Part shown: piece by piece, positions 29,453 through 38,502 of the stretch
Numbering within the stretch: position 1 is the first letter of the stretch
How the letters are laid out: every line of letters starts with the position of its first letter
DNA from: Oceanicella sp. SM1341
Lineage (GTDB): Bacteria > Pseudomonadota > Alphaproteobacteria > Rhodobacterales > Rhodobacteraceae
Direction of reading: 5' to 3'
DNA: 64,000 nt
NCBI RefSeq assembly: GCF_003448965.1
Contig: NZ_QRGC01000002.1
Span: 1 to 64,000, forward strand
Program-made: the position numbers and the translations under genes
Notes under the pieces: model-generated
Database searches by the model: none
Seen by the model: only the letters and a program-made list of their open reading frames with translations
Told to the model about the DNA's origin: nothing

Positions 29453-29885
29453 GCGATGTCTCTCCTGCCTGCGCGCCGGGCCCGCGCTTGCGGCCCCGTG
29501 CCGTCCCGTTCCTGCCTGCCACGTGGTGGCGTGTGAGCATATAGGCCATGGCGAGGGCGTGGCGAGCCGCCGCATCCGCCGGCCCGGAACACCCCCTGCG
29601 GCAAGTCCGCGAACCGCAGCCCCCCGGCGCGGCCGACATCGGCACCGCGATCCGGCACGTCCCGGGCAAGGCGCCGGGGCCGCATCCGCGCCTGCCCTCG
29701 CGCCGTCGGGTGGCGCGGGAGACCGCCGGGGCGGCCCCGCCATGGCGCAGGGCGGGGCGCAAGATGGGCCCCCCTGTCACCGCGCTCCGGCGCGCGAGGA
29801 TGCTTCGGACCGGGCGCTCGGGGCCGGGTTCCGGCGCTGCCGTGCGGGCGGCGTGGGGGCGCCCGGCGTGCGCCGCTTCGCCTGC
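29453..29885. other. 433-bp gap without a recognisable gene
   Basis: Upstream region of tspO on the minus strand. Open frames exist on both strands but are low-complexity Arg/Ala/Gly/Pro readings typical of GC-rich shadows. No hairpin with a T-run and no clear promoter seen. Confidence 0.6.
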
Positions 29886-30521
29886 TCAGGCCGGGCGGCG
29901 GCGCGCGGCGGGGCGGTAGCGGGTGCGGAACAGCATGTCCCACAGCGGCGAGGTGACACCGAAGTTCACCGTTTCGTCGCGGTGGTGGTGGATGGCGTGG
30001 TGGTGGCGGATCATGCGCCAGTACCAGCCCGAGGCCCGGCCGCGATGGCAGCCGAAATGCACCGTCTCGTAGGCCGCGTAGCCCAGGGCGCCGCCGGCCA
30101 GCGCGGCCACGGCGAAATGCACCGAGAAGCCGATCACCAGCATGCCCAGGAACAGCGGCACCGCCAGCGGCAGGGCGAAGGCATGGCGGGTGCTCACGAT
30201 CTGGTCGGCGTCGGCGGGGGTGTTGTGATGGCCGCGATGGCCGGGCAGGCGGCGGCGCAGCGCCCTGGCGCGCGGCCCCTCCGGCTCCCAGTGCAGCACG
30301 AACCTGTGCAGCAGGTATTCGAGGAAGCTCCACCAGGCGAGACCATAGGCCAGGCCCAGCAGGCTCTCGGCAAGACGCTCGCCCACCCCGTCCCCCAGCG
30401 CGAGGGAGAGGCCGAACAGCAGCAGCGCGGCCGTGCCGAAGCGACGGTGGACGGTGACGAGGTCTGGATGTGCGGAGTCCGCACGCAGGCGCGCCCGGGG
30501 CGCGTCGGCGGCATTGGTCAT
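29886..30521 (-). CDS. Fatty acid hydroxylase/sterol desaturase superfamily membrane protein
   Basis: A 211-aa di-iron membrane enzyme. Histidine clusters are HRFVLH (about 72-77), HRGHH (about 96-100), HFGCH and HHHAIHHHRDE (about 172-182), followed by NFGVTSPLWD, the standard ligand set. Members hydroxylate fatty acids, sterols or carotenoids; this one is a little longer than CrtZ-type carotenoid hydroxylases, and the block NFGVTSPLWD is that of general fatty-acid-hydroxylase proteins. The neighbouring idi is compatible with isoprenoid substrates, but this is only context. Confidence 0.82.
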   Translation of the reverse strand: MTNAADAPRARLRADSAHPDLVTVHRRFGTAALLLFGLSLALGDGVGERLAESLLGLAYGLAWWSFLEYLLHRFVLHWEPEGPRARALRRRLPGHRGHHNTPADADQIVSTRHAFALPLAVPLFLGMLVIGFSVHFAVAALAGGALGYAAYETVHFGCHRGRASGWYWRMIRHHHAIHHHRDETVNFGVTSPLWDMLFRTRYRPAARRRPA

Positions 30522-30656
30522 TCGGCATCTCCTACAGCAGGGCGCAAATCACCCTGCGAGGGTACCGGCGCAATCACTACTGAAAGGTTGTCTAGCAGAA
30601 TCCCTGCACGGCACCAAGCGCGGTGGTGCACCGTGGCATGCCGGGGCGGGCGCGGT

Positions 30657-31103
30657 TCAGTCGGCGGGATTCGCCGCGTCGAAGGCCTCGCGCGCCGCGC
30701 GTACCCGGGGGTGATTTCGGTCGGCCCAGAGCACCATGCGCGAGAGCGGCTCCATGTAGCTCCAGCCGAGCTCGGTGAGGGCGTATTCCACCGAGGGCGG
30801 CTTGGTGGGGAACACGGTGCGGCTCACCAGCCCGTCGCGCTCCAGCGCGCGCAGGCTCTGGGTGAGCATGCGCTGCGAGATGTCCGGCAGGTCGCGCCGC
30901 AACATGCCGAAGCGCTTCGGCCCGCCGGCCAGCATCAGCAGCAGCAGCGAGCTCCATTTCGAGCCGAGCGGGCCCAGTACCTGACGCACGTGGCAATCGC
31001 CGAAGGGCGCGCCCTTCTCGTGGCCCTCGCGGTGGCCGGCGGCCATGGCGGCCCCCAGTGCCGCGGCGGAGGCGACGGGTTCAGGACGGGTCTGGTCGTT
31101 CAT
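30657..31103 (-). CDS. HxlR-family transcriptional regulator
   Basis: A 148-aa winged-helix regulator of the HxlR/YodB type. The conserved Cys37 lies in the [22 protein letters not shown] signature, which can act as an electrophile or quinone sensor in the family. [19 protein letters not shown] and VEYALTELG form the DNA-binding wing. It is divergent from an NmrA-type oxidoreductase gene, the usual arrangement for HxlR regulators that repress a redox enzyme until a reactive compound appears. Start at 31103 chosen because a long upstream extension overlaps the divergent gene. Confidence 0.9.
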   Translation of the reverse strand: MNDQTRPEPVASAAALGAAMAAGHREGHEKGAPFGDCHVRQVLGPLGSKWSSLLLLMLAGGPKRFGMLRRDLPDISQRMLTQSLRALERDGLVSRTVFPTKPPSVEYALTELGWSYMEPLSRMVLWADRNHPRVRAAREAFDAANPAD

Positions 31104-31179
31104 GGCGGTACCCTCGGTGTGCCTATGGGGCTGCAAACTGCCTCCTTTCGCTTTTCTGACGATCTCGTATCTGAAGCAA

Positions 31180-31194
31180 GTCTCGTTTCGAGAC
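31180..31194. promoter_or_regulatory. Candidate HxlR operator
   Basis: A perfect 6-3-6 dyad GTCTCG-TTT-CGAGAC in the 114-bp divergent region. A further TCTCGT copy lies 18 bp upstream (31163-31168), which suggests a second half-site on the same DNA face. Confidence 0.6.
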
Positions 31195-31217
31195 CAACTG
31201 CGAGAAGGAGTGCAGCC

Positions 31218-32069
31218 ATGACGAAACTTCTGGTGACCGGAGCCTCCGGCCAGCTCGGCCGCGCGGTGGTCGAGGCCCTGCTGGCGACGAAGGGCGACGA
31301 GACCATCATCGCCGCCTCGCGCAACCCCGACGCGCTGTCCGACCTGGCGGCGCGCGGCGTGGAGCTGCGGCAGGCCGATTTCTCCGCGCCCGACACGCTC
31401 GCCACCGCCTTCGTCGGGGTGGACCGGGTGCTCATGATCAGCACCGACAGGCTCGACGTGCCGGACATCCGCATCCCGCAGCATCAGGCGGCGGTGGCGG
31501 CGGCGGAGGCCGCGGGGGTGAAGCACGTCGTCTACACCTCGCATGTCGCGGCACTGCCCGGGCCCTCGGGCGTGGCGAACGACCATTTCCAGACCGAGCT
31601 CGCGATGTACCGCAGCGCGATGAGCTGGACCGTGATGCGCCACTGCCTCTACGCCGACCTGCTGCCGATGAGCCTCGGCCATGCCCGCGAGAGCGGCAAG
31701 CTGTTCTCGGCCACCGCCGGGCGGGGCCGGGCATATGTCACCCGGGCCGACTGTGCCCGTGCCGATGCCGCCGCCCTGCTGCAGGCGCCGGCGAACCGCA
31801 TCTTCAACGTGACCGGCCCCGCGGCCGTGACGATGGACGAGATCGCAGCCCTCGCCGGCCCGGGCGTTGCGCATGTGAACCTCGCGCCCGAGGCCCTGCG
31901 CGAGGGGCTGCTGGGCGCCGGCCTGCCGGCCTTCCTCGCCGACGCGCTGGTGGCCTTCGACGTGGAGGCGGCGCAGGGCATGCACGGCATCGTCACCGAC
32001 GCGGTGCGCCGCCTCACCGGGCAGGAGCCGGAAAGCGTGGCCGATTTCATCGCCCGCGACGGCGGCTGA
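31218..32069 (+). CDS. NmrA-family NAD(P)-dependent oxidoreductase (quinone reductase 2-like)
   Basis: A 283-aa atypical short-chain dehydrogenase. The Rossmann motif is GASGQLGRA (7-15) and the body shows [25 protein letters not shown] and [16 protein letters not shown] as in QorB-type NAD(P)H:quinone oxidoreductases. It lacks a classical YxxxK pair. GAGAAGGAG precedes the ATG. Divergent from an HxlR regulator, so it probably detoxifies quinones or related electrophiles when induced. Confidence 0.88.
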   Translation: MTKLLVTGASGQLGRAVVEALLATKGDETIIAASRNPDALSDLAARGVELRQADFSAPDTLATAFVGVDRVLMISTDRLDVPDIRIPQHQAAVAAAEAAGVKHVVYTSHVAALPGPSGVANDHFQTELAMYRSAMSWTVMRHCLYADLLPMSLGHARESGKLFSATAGRGRAYVTRADCARADAAALLQAPANRIFNVTGPAAVTMDEIAALAGPGVAHVNLAPEALREGLLGAGLPAFLADALVAFDVEAAQGMHGIVTDAVRRLTGQEPESVADFIARDGG

Positions 32070-32186
32070 GCCCGGCCGGCGCCGGCGCGGCCCGAGGTGG
32101 CCCGTGCCCGGCGCCGGAGGCGCGGCCCCGGCCCCTCCTGCCAGAGGGGCGCGGGGGGGCCGGGAAGCGGCGGGCCGCCGGGGGTC

Positions 32187-33482
32187 TCAGTGGCCGAGAT
32201 GGGCGCGGATGCGTTTGACCATGCGCCAGACCACGTAGATCACCGGCAGGGTGGCGATGGCGATGACCGTGCTCTTGTCGATGCCCGCGAGATGGCCGAG
32301 CGGGGCGAGCAGGTAGCCCGCGAGGCTCACCGCGTAGTAGCTGATCGCCACCACCGACAGGCCCTCCACCGTCTCCTGCAGGCGCAGCTGCAGGGCGGCG
32401 CGGCGGTCCATGCTCTCGAGCAGCGAGCGGTTCTGCGCGGCCACGGCCACGTCGACCCGGGTGCGCAGCATGTCGGCGGCGCGGGCGGCGCGCAGGGACA
32501 GCTCGTCCATGCGCTTCTTGGCCGAGCGGCAGGTGCGCATCGCGGGGTCGAAGCGCCGGGTCATGAACTCGCCGAAGGTCTGGCGGCCGGCGAGGCGCTC
32601 CTCGCGCAGCACCTCGATGCGCTGGTTCACGATGGCCTCGTAGGCCTCCGCCGCGCCGAAGCGGAAGGCCGAGCCGGTGGAGAGCGCCTCGATCTCGGCG
32701 GTCATCGCCAGCAGCCGGTCGAGGGTGGCGGCCTCGTCGCCCTCGCCGCGGGCCATGGCGCCCACGAGGCCGGAGAGCTCGGCGTCGATCTGGGCCGCGC
32801 GGACGGCCACCTGGCGGGCGACGGGCAGGGTGAGCATGGCCGAGCTCTTGTAGGTCTCGATCTCCAGCAGGCGCTGCACGATGCGGCCCAGCCGGCGCGG
32901 GCCCATCTCGGGCCGGGCCAGCACGGCAAAGCGCGTGTGGCCGTTCGCGTCGATGCGGAAATCCCCCGCGATCACCGCCTGGTCGTCGATCACCCGCGAC
33001 ACGGCGAGGCTCTCGCGCACGAACCAGCCGTCGAAATGCCGGGCGAGGGCGGCGTCGTCGGCCTCTTCCTCCGGCACCGTCTCCACCCGGACGAGGGCGG
33101 AGGTGAGCAGCCGGCCCGGTGCCTCGGCCAGCCAGTCTCGCGGGAAGATCTCCTCCATCTGGCCGGAGAAGGGCGGGTCGGCCACGCCGTCGGTGAACAT
33201 GGTGTAGGTGACGAACTCGGTGTGCCGCTCCCATTTCAGCGCCACCCGGCCCACGGTGCCGTAATAGTGGTCGGCGCCGGGGGCGGGGTGGGGGGCGCCG
33301 TGGCGGTCGAGCAGGGAGATGAGATGCGCGAGGTCGCGGTTGCGGTCGCGGCTGGCGGCGTCGCGCTCGGGCTTGATGGCGAGGTAGACGGCCCGGCAGG
33401 GCGCGCGCAGCTCGGGGAAGGGCCGGGCGTGCAGCTCGTTGGCGAGCGCGTAGCGCTGGGGGTGGTCCTGCAGCCCGATCAT
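32187..33482 (-). CDS. DUF3422 family membrane-anchored protein
   Basis: A 431-aa protein matching the DUF3422 family: N-terminal HPQRYALANELHARPFPEL, then KWERHTEFVTYT, a long helical middle (about 230-370) and two C-terminal hydrophobic helices (about 375-395, 400-420) ending in a basic tail. Family function is unknown to me; the helical region plus C-terminal anchors suggests a membrane-associated coiled protein. Its start overlaps the end of the TlyA-like gene by four bases, so they are co-translated. Confidence 0.88.
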   Translation of the reverse strand: MIGLQDHPQRYALANELHARPFPELRAPCRAVYLAIKPERDAASRDRNRDLAHLISLLDRHGAPHPAPGADHYYGTVGRVALKWERHTEFVTYTMFTDGVADPPFSGQMEEIFPRDWLAEAPGRLLTSALVRVETVPEEEADDAALARHFDGWFVRESLAVSRVIDDQAVIAGDFRIDANGHTRFAVLARPEMGPRRLGRIVQRLLEIETYKSSAMLTLPVARQVAVRAAQIDAELSGLVGAMARGEGDEAATLDRLLAMTAEIEALSTGSAFRFGAAEAYEAIVNQRIEVLREERLAGRQTFGEFMTRRFDPAMRTCRSAKKRMDELSLRAARAADMLRTRVDVAVAAQNRSLLESMDRRAALQLRLQETVEGLSVVAISYYAVSLAGYLLAPLGHLAGIDKSTVIAIATLPVIYVVWRMVKRIRAHLGH

Positions 33483-34279
33483 TCCATATCCTTTCCCGGT
33501 CGACCGTGCCGGTCGGCGCCTGAAGGGTCAATGCGATGAATGTCCACCGCGGACACCTGCCCGCGTTTCACGGCCGCCACGAGGAACTCGCGGTTGCCGT
33601 CACTGCCGGTCACGGGGCTCTCGTCCTCGCCGGTCACCTCCCATCCCGAGCGCTCGAGGAAGGCGGCGATGCGCGCGCGGCAGGCGGCGTGGACGGCCGC
33701 GTCCTTCACGATGCCGCCGCGGCCCACGTGCTCCGGCCCCGCCTCGAACTGCGGCTTGATCAGCGCCACCAGCCGCGCGCCGGGCTTCGCGAGCGCCAGC
33801 GCGCCGGGCAGGGCCTTTTCCAGCCCGATGAAGGAGACGTCGCTCACCACCCAGTCGACCGGCGGCACCAGGCCGGGCGGAATGTCGCGGGCGTTCACCC
33901 CCTCGAGGTTGCGCACCCTCGGGTCGGCGGCGATGCGGGGGTGGAGCTGGCCATGGCCCACGTCGAGCGCATGCACGCGCGCGGCGCCCCGGGCCAGCAG
34001 CACCTCGGTGAACCCGCCCGTGGAGGCGCCCACGTCGAGCGCTTCGCCGGAGGGGGCGAGGCCGAAGACATCGAGGGCATGGGCGAGCTTGAGGGCCGCG
34101 CGCGACACCCAGGGCAGGGTCTCGCCGGTGAGCTCGACCCGTGCGCCCTCGGGCACGGCGAAGGCCGGCCGGGTGACCACGGCACCGTCTACCGAGACCG
34201 CGCCGGCGCGGATGGCGGCCTGCGCGCGGGAGCGGCTGTCGGCCAGGCCCCGGGCCGTCAGGTGCTGGTCGAGGCGCAT
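33479..34279 (-). CDS. TlyA family rRNA (cytidine-2'-O)-methyltransferase
   Basis: A 266-aa protein with an N-terminal S4 RNA-binding domain (about 1-60) and an FtsJ-type methyltransferase domain (DVGASTGGFTEVLLARGA as SAM motif). The K-D-K-E catalytic residues are visible in SRAALKL, VVSDVSFI, ALIKPQFE and NREFLVA. Known TlyA enzymes methylate 16S and/or 23S rRNA and confer capreomycin sensitivity. Start placed at 34279, where the S4 domain begins. First gene of a two-gene unit with DUF3422. Confidence 0.9.
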   Translation of the reverse strand: MRLDQHLTARGLADSRSRAQAAIRAGAVSVDGAVVTRPAFAVPEGARVELTGETLPWVSRAALKLAHALDVFGLAPSGEALDVGASTGGFTEVLLARGAARVHALDVGHGQLHPRIAADPRVRNLEGVNARDIPPGLVPPVDWVVSDVSFIGLEKALPGALALAKPGARLVALIKPQFEAGPEHVGRGGIVKDAAVHAACRARIAAFLERSGWEVTGEDESPVTGSDGNREFLVAAVKRGQVSAVDIHRIDPSGADRHGRPGKDME

Positions 34280-34598
34280 GGCGCCGGCTCCTGGCGATGG
34301 CGGCCGCGGGCGGGCTGCGTGCCGCCCTCTGCATCCGTTTGCCTCATACCCGTGTACCTGCCCCATGTTGACCGCTACCGTTTTGGCAGATACGGAGACA
34401 GACGTAAATCTGGGCCGACGACAGGACGCACGGAGGGTTTTCGCGGGTTTCCCTCCGCCCGCGGGGACCGGTATTCATGGACGCGGTGACGACCGGTAGT
34501 GAAATGCTTTCTCAATGTTGCATCGCAATAGTCCTTGCCGGCTGGCATCCCGGTAACGGCGGTGCCGGGATGCGGCGCGAATTTCAGGGTGAGAGACA
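34280..34598. other. 319-bp divergent intergenic region before the glycan cassette
   Basis: Contains TTGACC near 34366-34371 on the plus strand with a weak -10, a second AT-richer stretch at 34500-34530, and the 34545-34573 hairpin. No gene supported. Confidence 0.45.
34545..34573 (+). other. 5' untranslated-region hairpin before the glycosyltransferase gene
   Basis: A perfect 9-bp stem (GCATCCCGG with CCGGGATGC) and 11-nt loop ending 25 bases before the GTG start, with no T-run. It probably folds in the mRNA leader and could modulate stability or translation. Confidence 0.6.
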
Positions 34599-36842
34599 GT
34601 GAGCGATGCAGCCTCGCGGCCGGCGCGGCCGCGCAGAAACCCGATCGGCACCCTGTCGCGCCTGCTGCAGGCCCGGTCTGGGCGCAGCCGGCCGGGCGAG
34701 CAGGGCGAGACCCGTGCCACGGCGGTGCTGAACCTTCACCGGGAGGGGCTTCTGCTCGCGCCCACGCTGCGCTCCATCGCCATCGCCAAGCAACTCGCGC
34801 GCGAGGAGGGCGGCGAGGTGGAGGTGCTGGCGGTGATCGACCGGCCCGACGAGCTCACCCTCTCCGTGCTCGCCCGGTTTCCCGGCGTGGTCGACCGGGT
34901 GGAACGGGTGGACATCGGCGATCTCGGCGCCGCCCGCGCCCATGGCATCGCCAAGGCCAGCAACGACTGGGTGTTCCTGCATGACGGTGACGACCTGTTC
35001 TCCTCGAACTGGTATCGCGCCTTCTTCCAGCAGCTGCGCGCCGGGCTGATCGACCCGCGCGCGGTCTACCACACCCATGTCTTCGCCCGGTTCGGCGACC
35101 TGATGGACATCCGCACCACCATCGACAGCGAGGACCCGCGCTTCCACCCGCTGTTCCTGGTGTCGGAGTGGTACTACTCCAACAAGCTGGTGGTGAACCG
35201 GAAGCTGTTCGAGGAATTCCCCCTGCCGCACAACTCGCCGCGCACCGGCATCGGCAACGAGGACTGGAACTGGGCCAGCCACACCATCCACGGCGGCATC
35301 CGGCACAGCTACATCCCCGAGACGATCTGCTTCTACCGGGTGAAGCCGGCGCGCATCAGCCTCGGGCTGATGCCGGGCATGATGCAGGACGCATCGCCCC
35401 TGTTCGACCCGCAGAACATCCTCGAGATGACCCGCGAGCGCGGCAACCGCAACCCGCCGCTGCGCGGCTTCTCGCCGCTCAGCGCGATGAAGGCCGAACC
35501 CATCGCCTCCGAGCCGCCGCTGCCCGGCTGGTTCTGGAGCGAGGTGAAGCGGCAGGGCGAGCTCGAATCGCTCATCACCGAGTTCAACACCATGCCGGTG
35601 CCCGAGCGCCGGCTCTGGCTGCCCAACCTCAACTACAACGTGGTCTCGGCCACCGAGTACATGATGCTGGGGCTCGACCACCGGCCGAAGGTGTTCATCT
35701 TCGCCACGATGGAGCGCATGCGCGCCGCCGACATGGTGGTGGAGGAGCTGCTCGAGGCCGCGCGCGACCTCGACGGCGGCGCCTACCAGCCGGTGCTGAT
35801 CGTCGACGAGGGCGACCACGTGTTCTCCGAGGCGCGGCTGGCGGCCACCTACGGGGCCAAGCTCATCTCGGTGCGGCTGCTGCAGGAGCATTACCGGCTG
35901 GGGGAATGGTATTTCCGCCGCATGATGATGCGCCCGCTGATGCAGTTCATGCAATCCGTCGTCATCGACACCGGCTCGTCGATCTTCGGCGAGGTGTTCG
36001 GCGAGTTCCACCGCACCATCCTGGAAAACCAGAAGCAGGTGATGTTCCTCTACCCCGAGACCGGGACCGACCCGCTCGCCCCCACCCTGGCGGCGCTGGC
36101 GGAGAATGCCCGGCTGTGGCGGGCGCATTCGGGCGGGCCGGTGCCGGTGCGGGTGCATGCCTCCGCCCTGCCGCTCTTCACCGACGAGACGCTGTGGGAG
36201 CCGCACCTGATGGACGAGCGCACCACCGCGGCGCTCGCCTCGGTCACCACGCAGCGCTTCGCCGGGCTGGTGCGCGACGGGGCGATGGACCTCGCCGCGC
36301 TGCTGGCCGGAAACCCGGTGCAGGCCGGGGAGGGCGGCCCGGACACGGCCGCCCACCCCGCCTCGCGCTGGTTCCGGGTCGAGGCGCAGCGGGCGGGCGG
36401 GCTCGAGATCGCCACCCTGCGCGCGAAGGAGCACGAGCTCTATCTCTACCGCACCGCCGATGCCTGGATCTCCCCGGCCTGGTTCGCCGTGGCCGGCAAG
36501 GCGCTGATCGAGAACGCCGAGCTCGAGATCTTCTCGCCGCACATCACGATTGGCCGCAGCCGTGAAGGCAGGTATCATTGTACCATGTATGACTACAGCA
36601 AGGCAGACGTGGCCTTCGCGACCATGTACGACCAGAGCCTCGGCGGTGGCCGGGTTCCGCTGGTGGCGATGACGCGGCATCCGCTCGATGCGGCGGGGCT
36701 CGACAGCGCCGGCGCGCTGGCCCGCCGGCTGTATCGCATGGTCCGCAAGGGCGCGGGCATTTCCATCGTGCAGGACTCGGTCGCCATCGCGCGCTACGGC
36801 GACCTGCTCACGGCACAGGATGCGGCCGATGCCCGGCTTTGA
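34599..36842 (+). CDS. Large glycosyltransferase-like protein (GT2-type N-terminus)
   Basis: A 747-aa protein. The first about 270 residues look like a family 2 glycosyltransferase: LNLHREGLLLAPTLRSI, DWVFLHDGDDLF (DxD-type acidic cluster near 129-132) and IGNEDWNWASHTI. The remaining about 450 residues contain a second Rossmann-like region (PKVFIFATMERMRAADMVVEELLEAA ... LIVDEGDHVFSE) I do not recognise, possibly a GT4-like or accessory domain. No signal peptide or membrane helix. GTG start with GAGAG close upstream. It overlaps the next glycosyltransferase by 14 bp. Probably assembles a cell-surface glycan or modifies a surface protein. Confidence 0.75.
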   Translation: MSDAASRPARPRRNPIGTLSRLLQARSGRSRPGEQGETRATAVLNLHREGLLLAPTLRSIAIAKQLAREEGGEVEVLAVIDRPDELTLSVLARFPGVVDRVERVDIGDLGAARAHGIAKASNDWVFLHDGDDLFSSNWYRAFFQQLRAGLIDPRAVYHTHVFARFGDLMDIRTTIDSEDPRFHPLFLVSEWYYSNKLVVNRKLFEEFPLPHNSPRTGIGNEDWNWASHTIHGGIRHSYIPETICFYRVKPARISLGLMPGMMQDASPLFDPQNILEMTRERGNRNPPLRGFSPLSAMKAEPIASEPPLPGWFWSEVKRQGELESLITEFNTMPVPERRLWLPNLNYNVVSATEYMMLGLDHRPKVFIFATMERMRAADMVVEELLEAARDLDGGAYQPVLIVDEGDHVFSEARLAATYGAKLISVRLLQEHYRLGEWYFRRMMMRPLMQFMQSVVIDTGSSIFGEVFGEFHRTILENQKQVMFLYPETGTDPLAPTLAALAENARLWRAHSGGPVPVRVHASALPLFTDETLWEPHLMDERTTAALASVTTQRFAGLVRDGAMDLAALLAGNPVQAGEGGPDTAAHPASRWFRVEAQRAGGLEIATLRAKEHELYLYRTADAWISPAWFAVAGKALIENAELEIFSPHITIGRSREGRYHCTMYDYSKADVAFATMYDQSLGGGRVPLVAMTRHPLDAAGLDSAGALARRLYRMVRKGAGISIVQDSVAIARYGDLLTAQDAADARL

Positions 36843-38442
36843 TCCCAACATCTACTGGCAGTCCTACCCGGACATGCTGGAGCTCCACGCCCTCGGCCAC
36901 TGGACCGAGGCGGAGTTCACCGCCCACTGGGAGAATTTCGGCCGTCACGAGGGCCGGCGCATCGCCGATGCCGACGATGTTCCGGTCGACTGGTCGGACT
37001 GGCTCTACTTCTCCGAGTGGCGCGACGAGTTCGGCTGGTGGTGGCGCCAGGGCGCGCTGGGCTCGATGGTCTGGTCGGCGCTGGTGTCGGACGACAACGG
37101 GCTCGAGTTCGGCCGCATCTCGCGCAACGAGCGGGTGCGCGAGCTCACCGGCCTCTCGCCCGAGGCGCTGCGCCAGATCGCCGAGCACGGCCGCACCTAC
37201 CCCGGGCGCGGGCCGCTCTCGCAGCTCAGGAACGAGCCGCTGCCCTGGGCCACGGACGCAGGCGTGGTGCTGCCCGTGGTCGAGCAGGTGGAGGAGCGCT
37301 TCCCCTCCGGCGCCGACGTGGTGATCATCCTGCCCTCGCTGCGCGTGGGCGGGGCCGAGCTGGTGGGGGCCTGGCACGCGCATCTCGCCCGGCGGGCGGG
37401 GCTGAGCGTGGCCATCCTGCTGGCCGACAAGTCCGGCGTCTCGCCGGTGCACGAGGCGCTGACCCCCTTCATCGTCGACCTGCCCACGGTGTGCGAGACC
37501 GCAACCGAGCGCGGCTGGAACGACCTCACCGTGGAGATGCGCACCGAGGTGCTCACCCACGCGGTGGAGGCGCTGGGCCCGCAGGTGATGCACCTGTGCC
37601 ATTCCTGGATCGGCTACACCGCGCTCGCCACGCCGCACCTGGCGCAGCGCCTGCGCGCGGCGAGCGGGGCCATCCATGTCTCGGCCTTCTGCCACCACGT
37701 GCATGCCACCGGCAATTACGACGGCTATTTCCGCTACATTCCCGAGATCGTGGAATGGGTCGACCGCTTCATCTTCGACAACGAGTGGTACCGCGCCGAG
37801 ATCCGCGAGCGCTACGGCCTGCCGGAGGAGAAGACCGTGGCGCTGAAGTACCCGGTGGCGTCACTGCCCGCCCCGGCGGCTGCCGCCACGGCTGCCGCGA
37901 ACCCGCGCAGCGGCAACACCGTGCTCTGGGCCTCGCGCCTCGACCACCAGAAGAACCCTCAGGTGGTGGGCCGCATCGCCGCCCAGATGCCGGAGCTCGA
38001 ATTCGTGATCTACGGCTCGGAGATCCTGCACGACACCCGGGTGGATTGGAGCGCCATGCCGCCCAACCTGCGCTACGGCGGGCCGTTCTCCTCGGTCGAC
38101 GAGCTGCCCACGGCGGAGGCCTTCGCCTTCCTCTACACCGCCCGCTTCGACGGCACGCCGAACATCCTGCTGGAGATGGGCGCGCGGGGCGTGCCCATGG
38201 TGGCGCCGCGCATCTGCGGCATCCCGGATTTCCTCGGGCCGGACTGGCCGTTCTACGTGGCCGACAGCGAGGACGTGGAGGGCTATGTCGAGGCGCTGCG
38301 CCGACTGCACGACAGCCCGTCCGAACGGGCCGAGGCCTCGGCCCGGCTGCTGTCCATCCTCCGGGAGGAGCGCAGCTTTGACAAGTTCGTCGAAATGGGC
38401 TTGTTACTGCTCGAACCGAGCCTGGGGCGGAAGTCCGCCTGA
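36829..38442 (+). CDS. GT4-type glycosyltransferase
   Basis: A 537-aa protein. The N-terminus FDPNIYWQSYPDMLELH and ENFGRHEGRRI is the W-YPD module seen in surface-polysaccharide proteins. From about residue 165 a GT-B fold begins (VVIILPSLRVGGAELV), with acceptor and donor domains ending in the donor motif ARFDGTPNILLEMGARGVPMV, the E-x7-E-like region of retaining family 4 enzymes. Start set at 36829 with AGGA 8 bases upstream, inside the previous gene's end, so translation is coupled. Followed after 60 bp by a sulfotransferase gene. Confidence 0.8.
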   Translation: MPGFDPNIYWQSYPDMLELHALGHWTEAEFTAHWENFGRHEGRRIADADDVPVDWSDWLYFSEWRDEFGWWWRQGALGSMVWSALVSDDNGLEFGRISRNERVRELTGLSPEALRQIAEHGRTYPGRGPLSQLRNEPLPWATDAGVVLPVVEQVEERFPSGADVVIILPSLRVGGAELVGAWHAHLARRAGLSVAILLADKSGVSPVHEALTPFIVDLPTVCETATERGWNDLTVEMRTEVLTHAVEALGPQVMHLCHSWIGYTALATPHLAQRLRAASGAIHVSAFCHHVHATGNYDGYFRYIPEIVEWVDRFIFDNEWYRAEIRERYGLPEEKTVALKYPVASLPAPAAAATAAANPRSGNTVLWASRLDHQKNPQVVGRIAAQMPELEFVIYGSEILHDTRVDWSAMPPNLRYGGPFSSVDELPTAEAFAFLYTARFDGTPNILLEMGARGVPMVAPRICGIPDFLGPDWPFYVADSEDVEGYVEALRRLHDSPSERAEASARLLSILREERSFDKFVEMGLLLLEPSLGRKSA

Positions 38443-38502
38443 CCCCGCGCAGATCGTCGCAATTCGGCCCGGAGCGGCCAGGAATCGGAGGAGCCTGACG
38501 AT

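Noticed and set aside
29548-29919. 123-codon plus-strand frame between tspO and the hydroxylase gene
   Set aside because: Arg/Ala/Gly/Pro-rich low-complexity sequence, overlaps the hydroxylase gene end, no family likeness.
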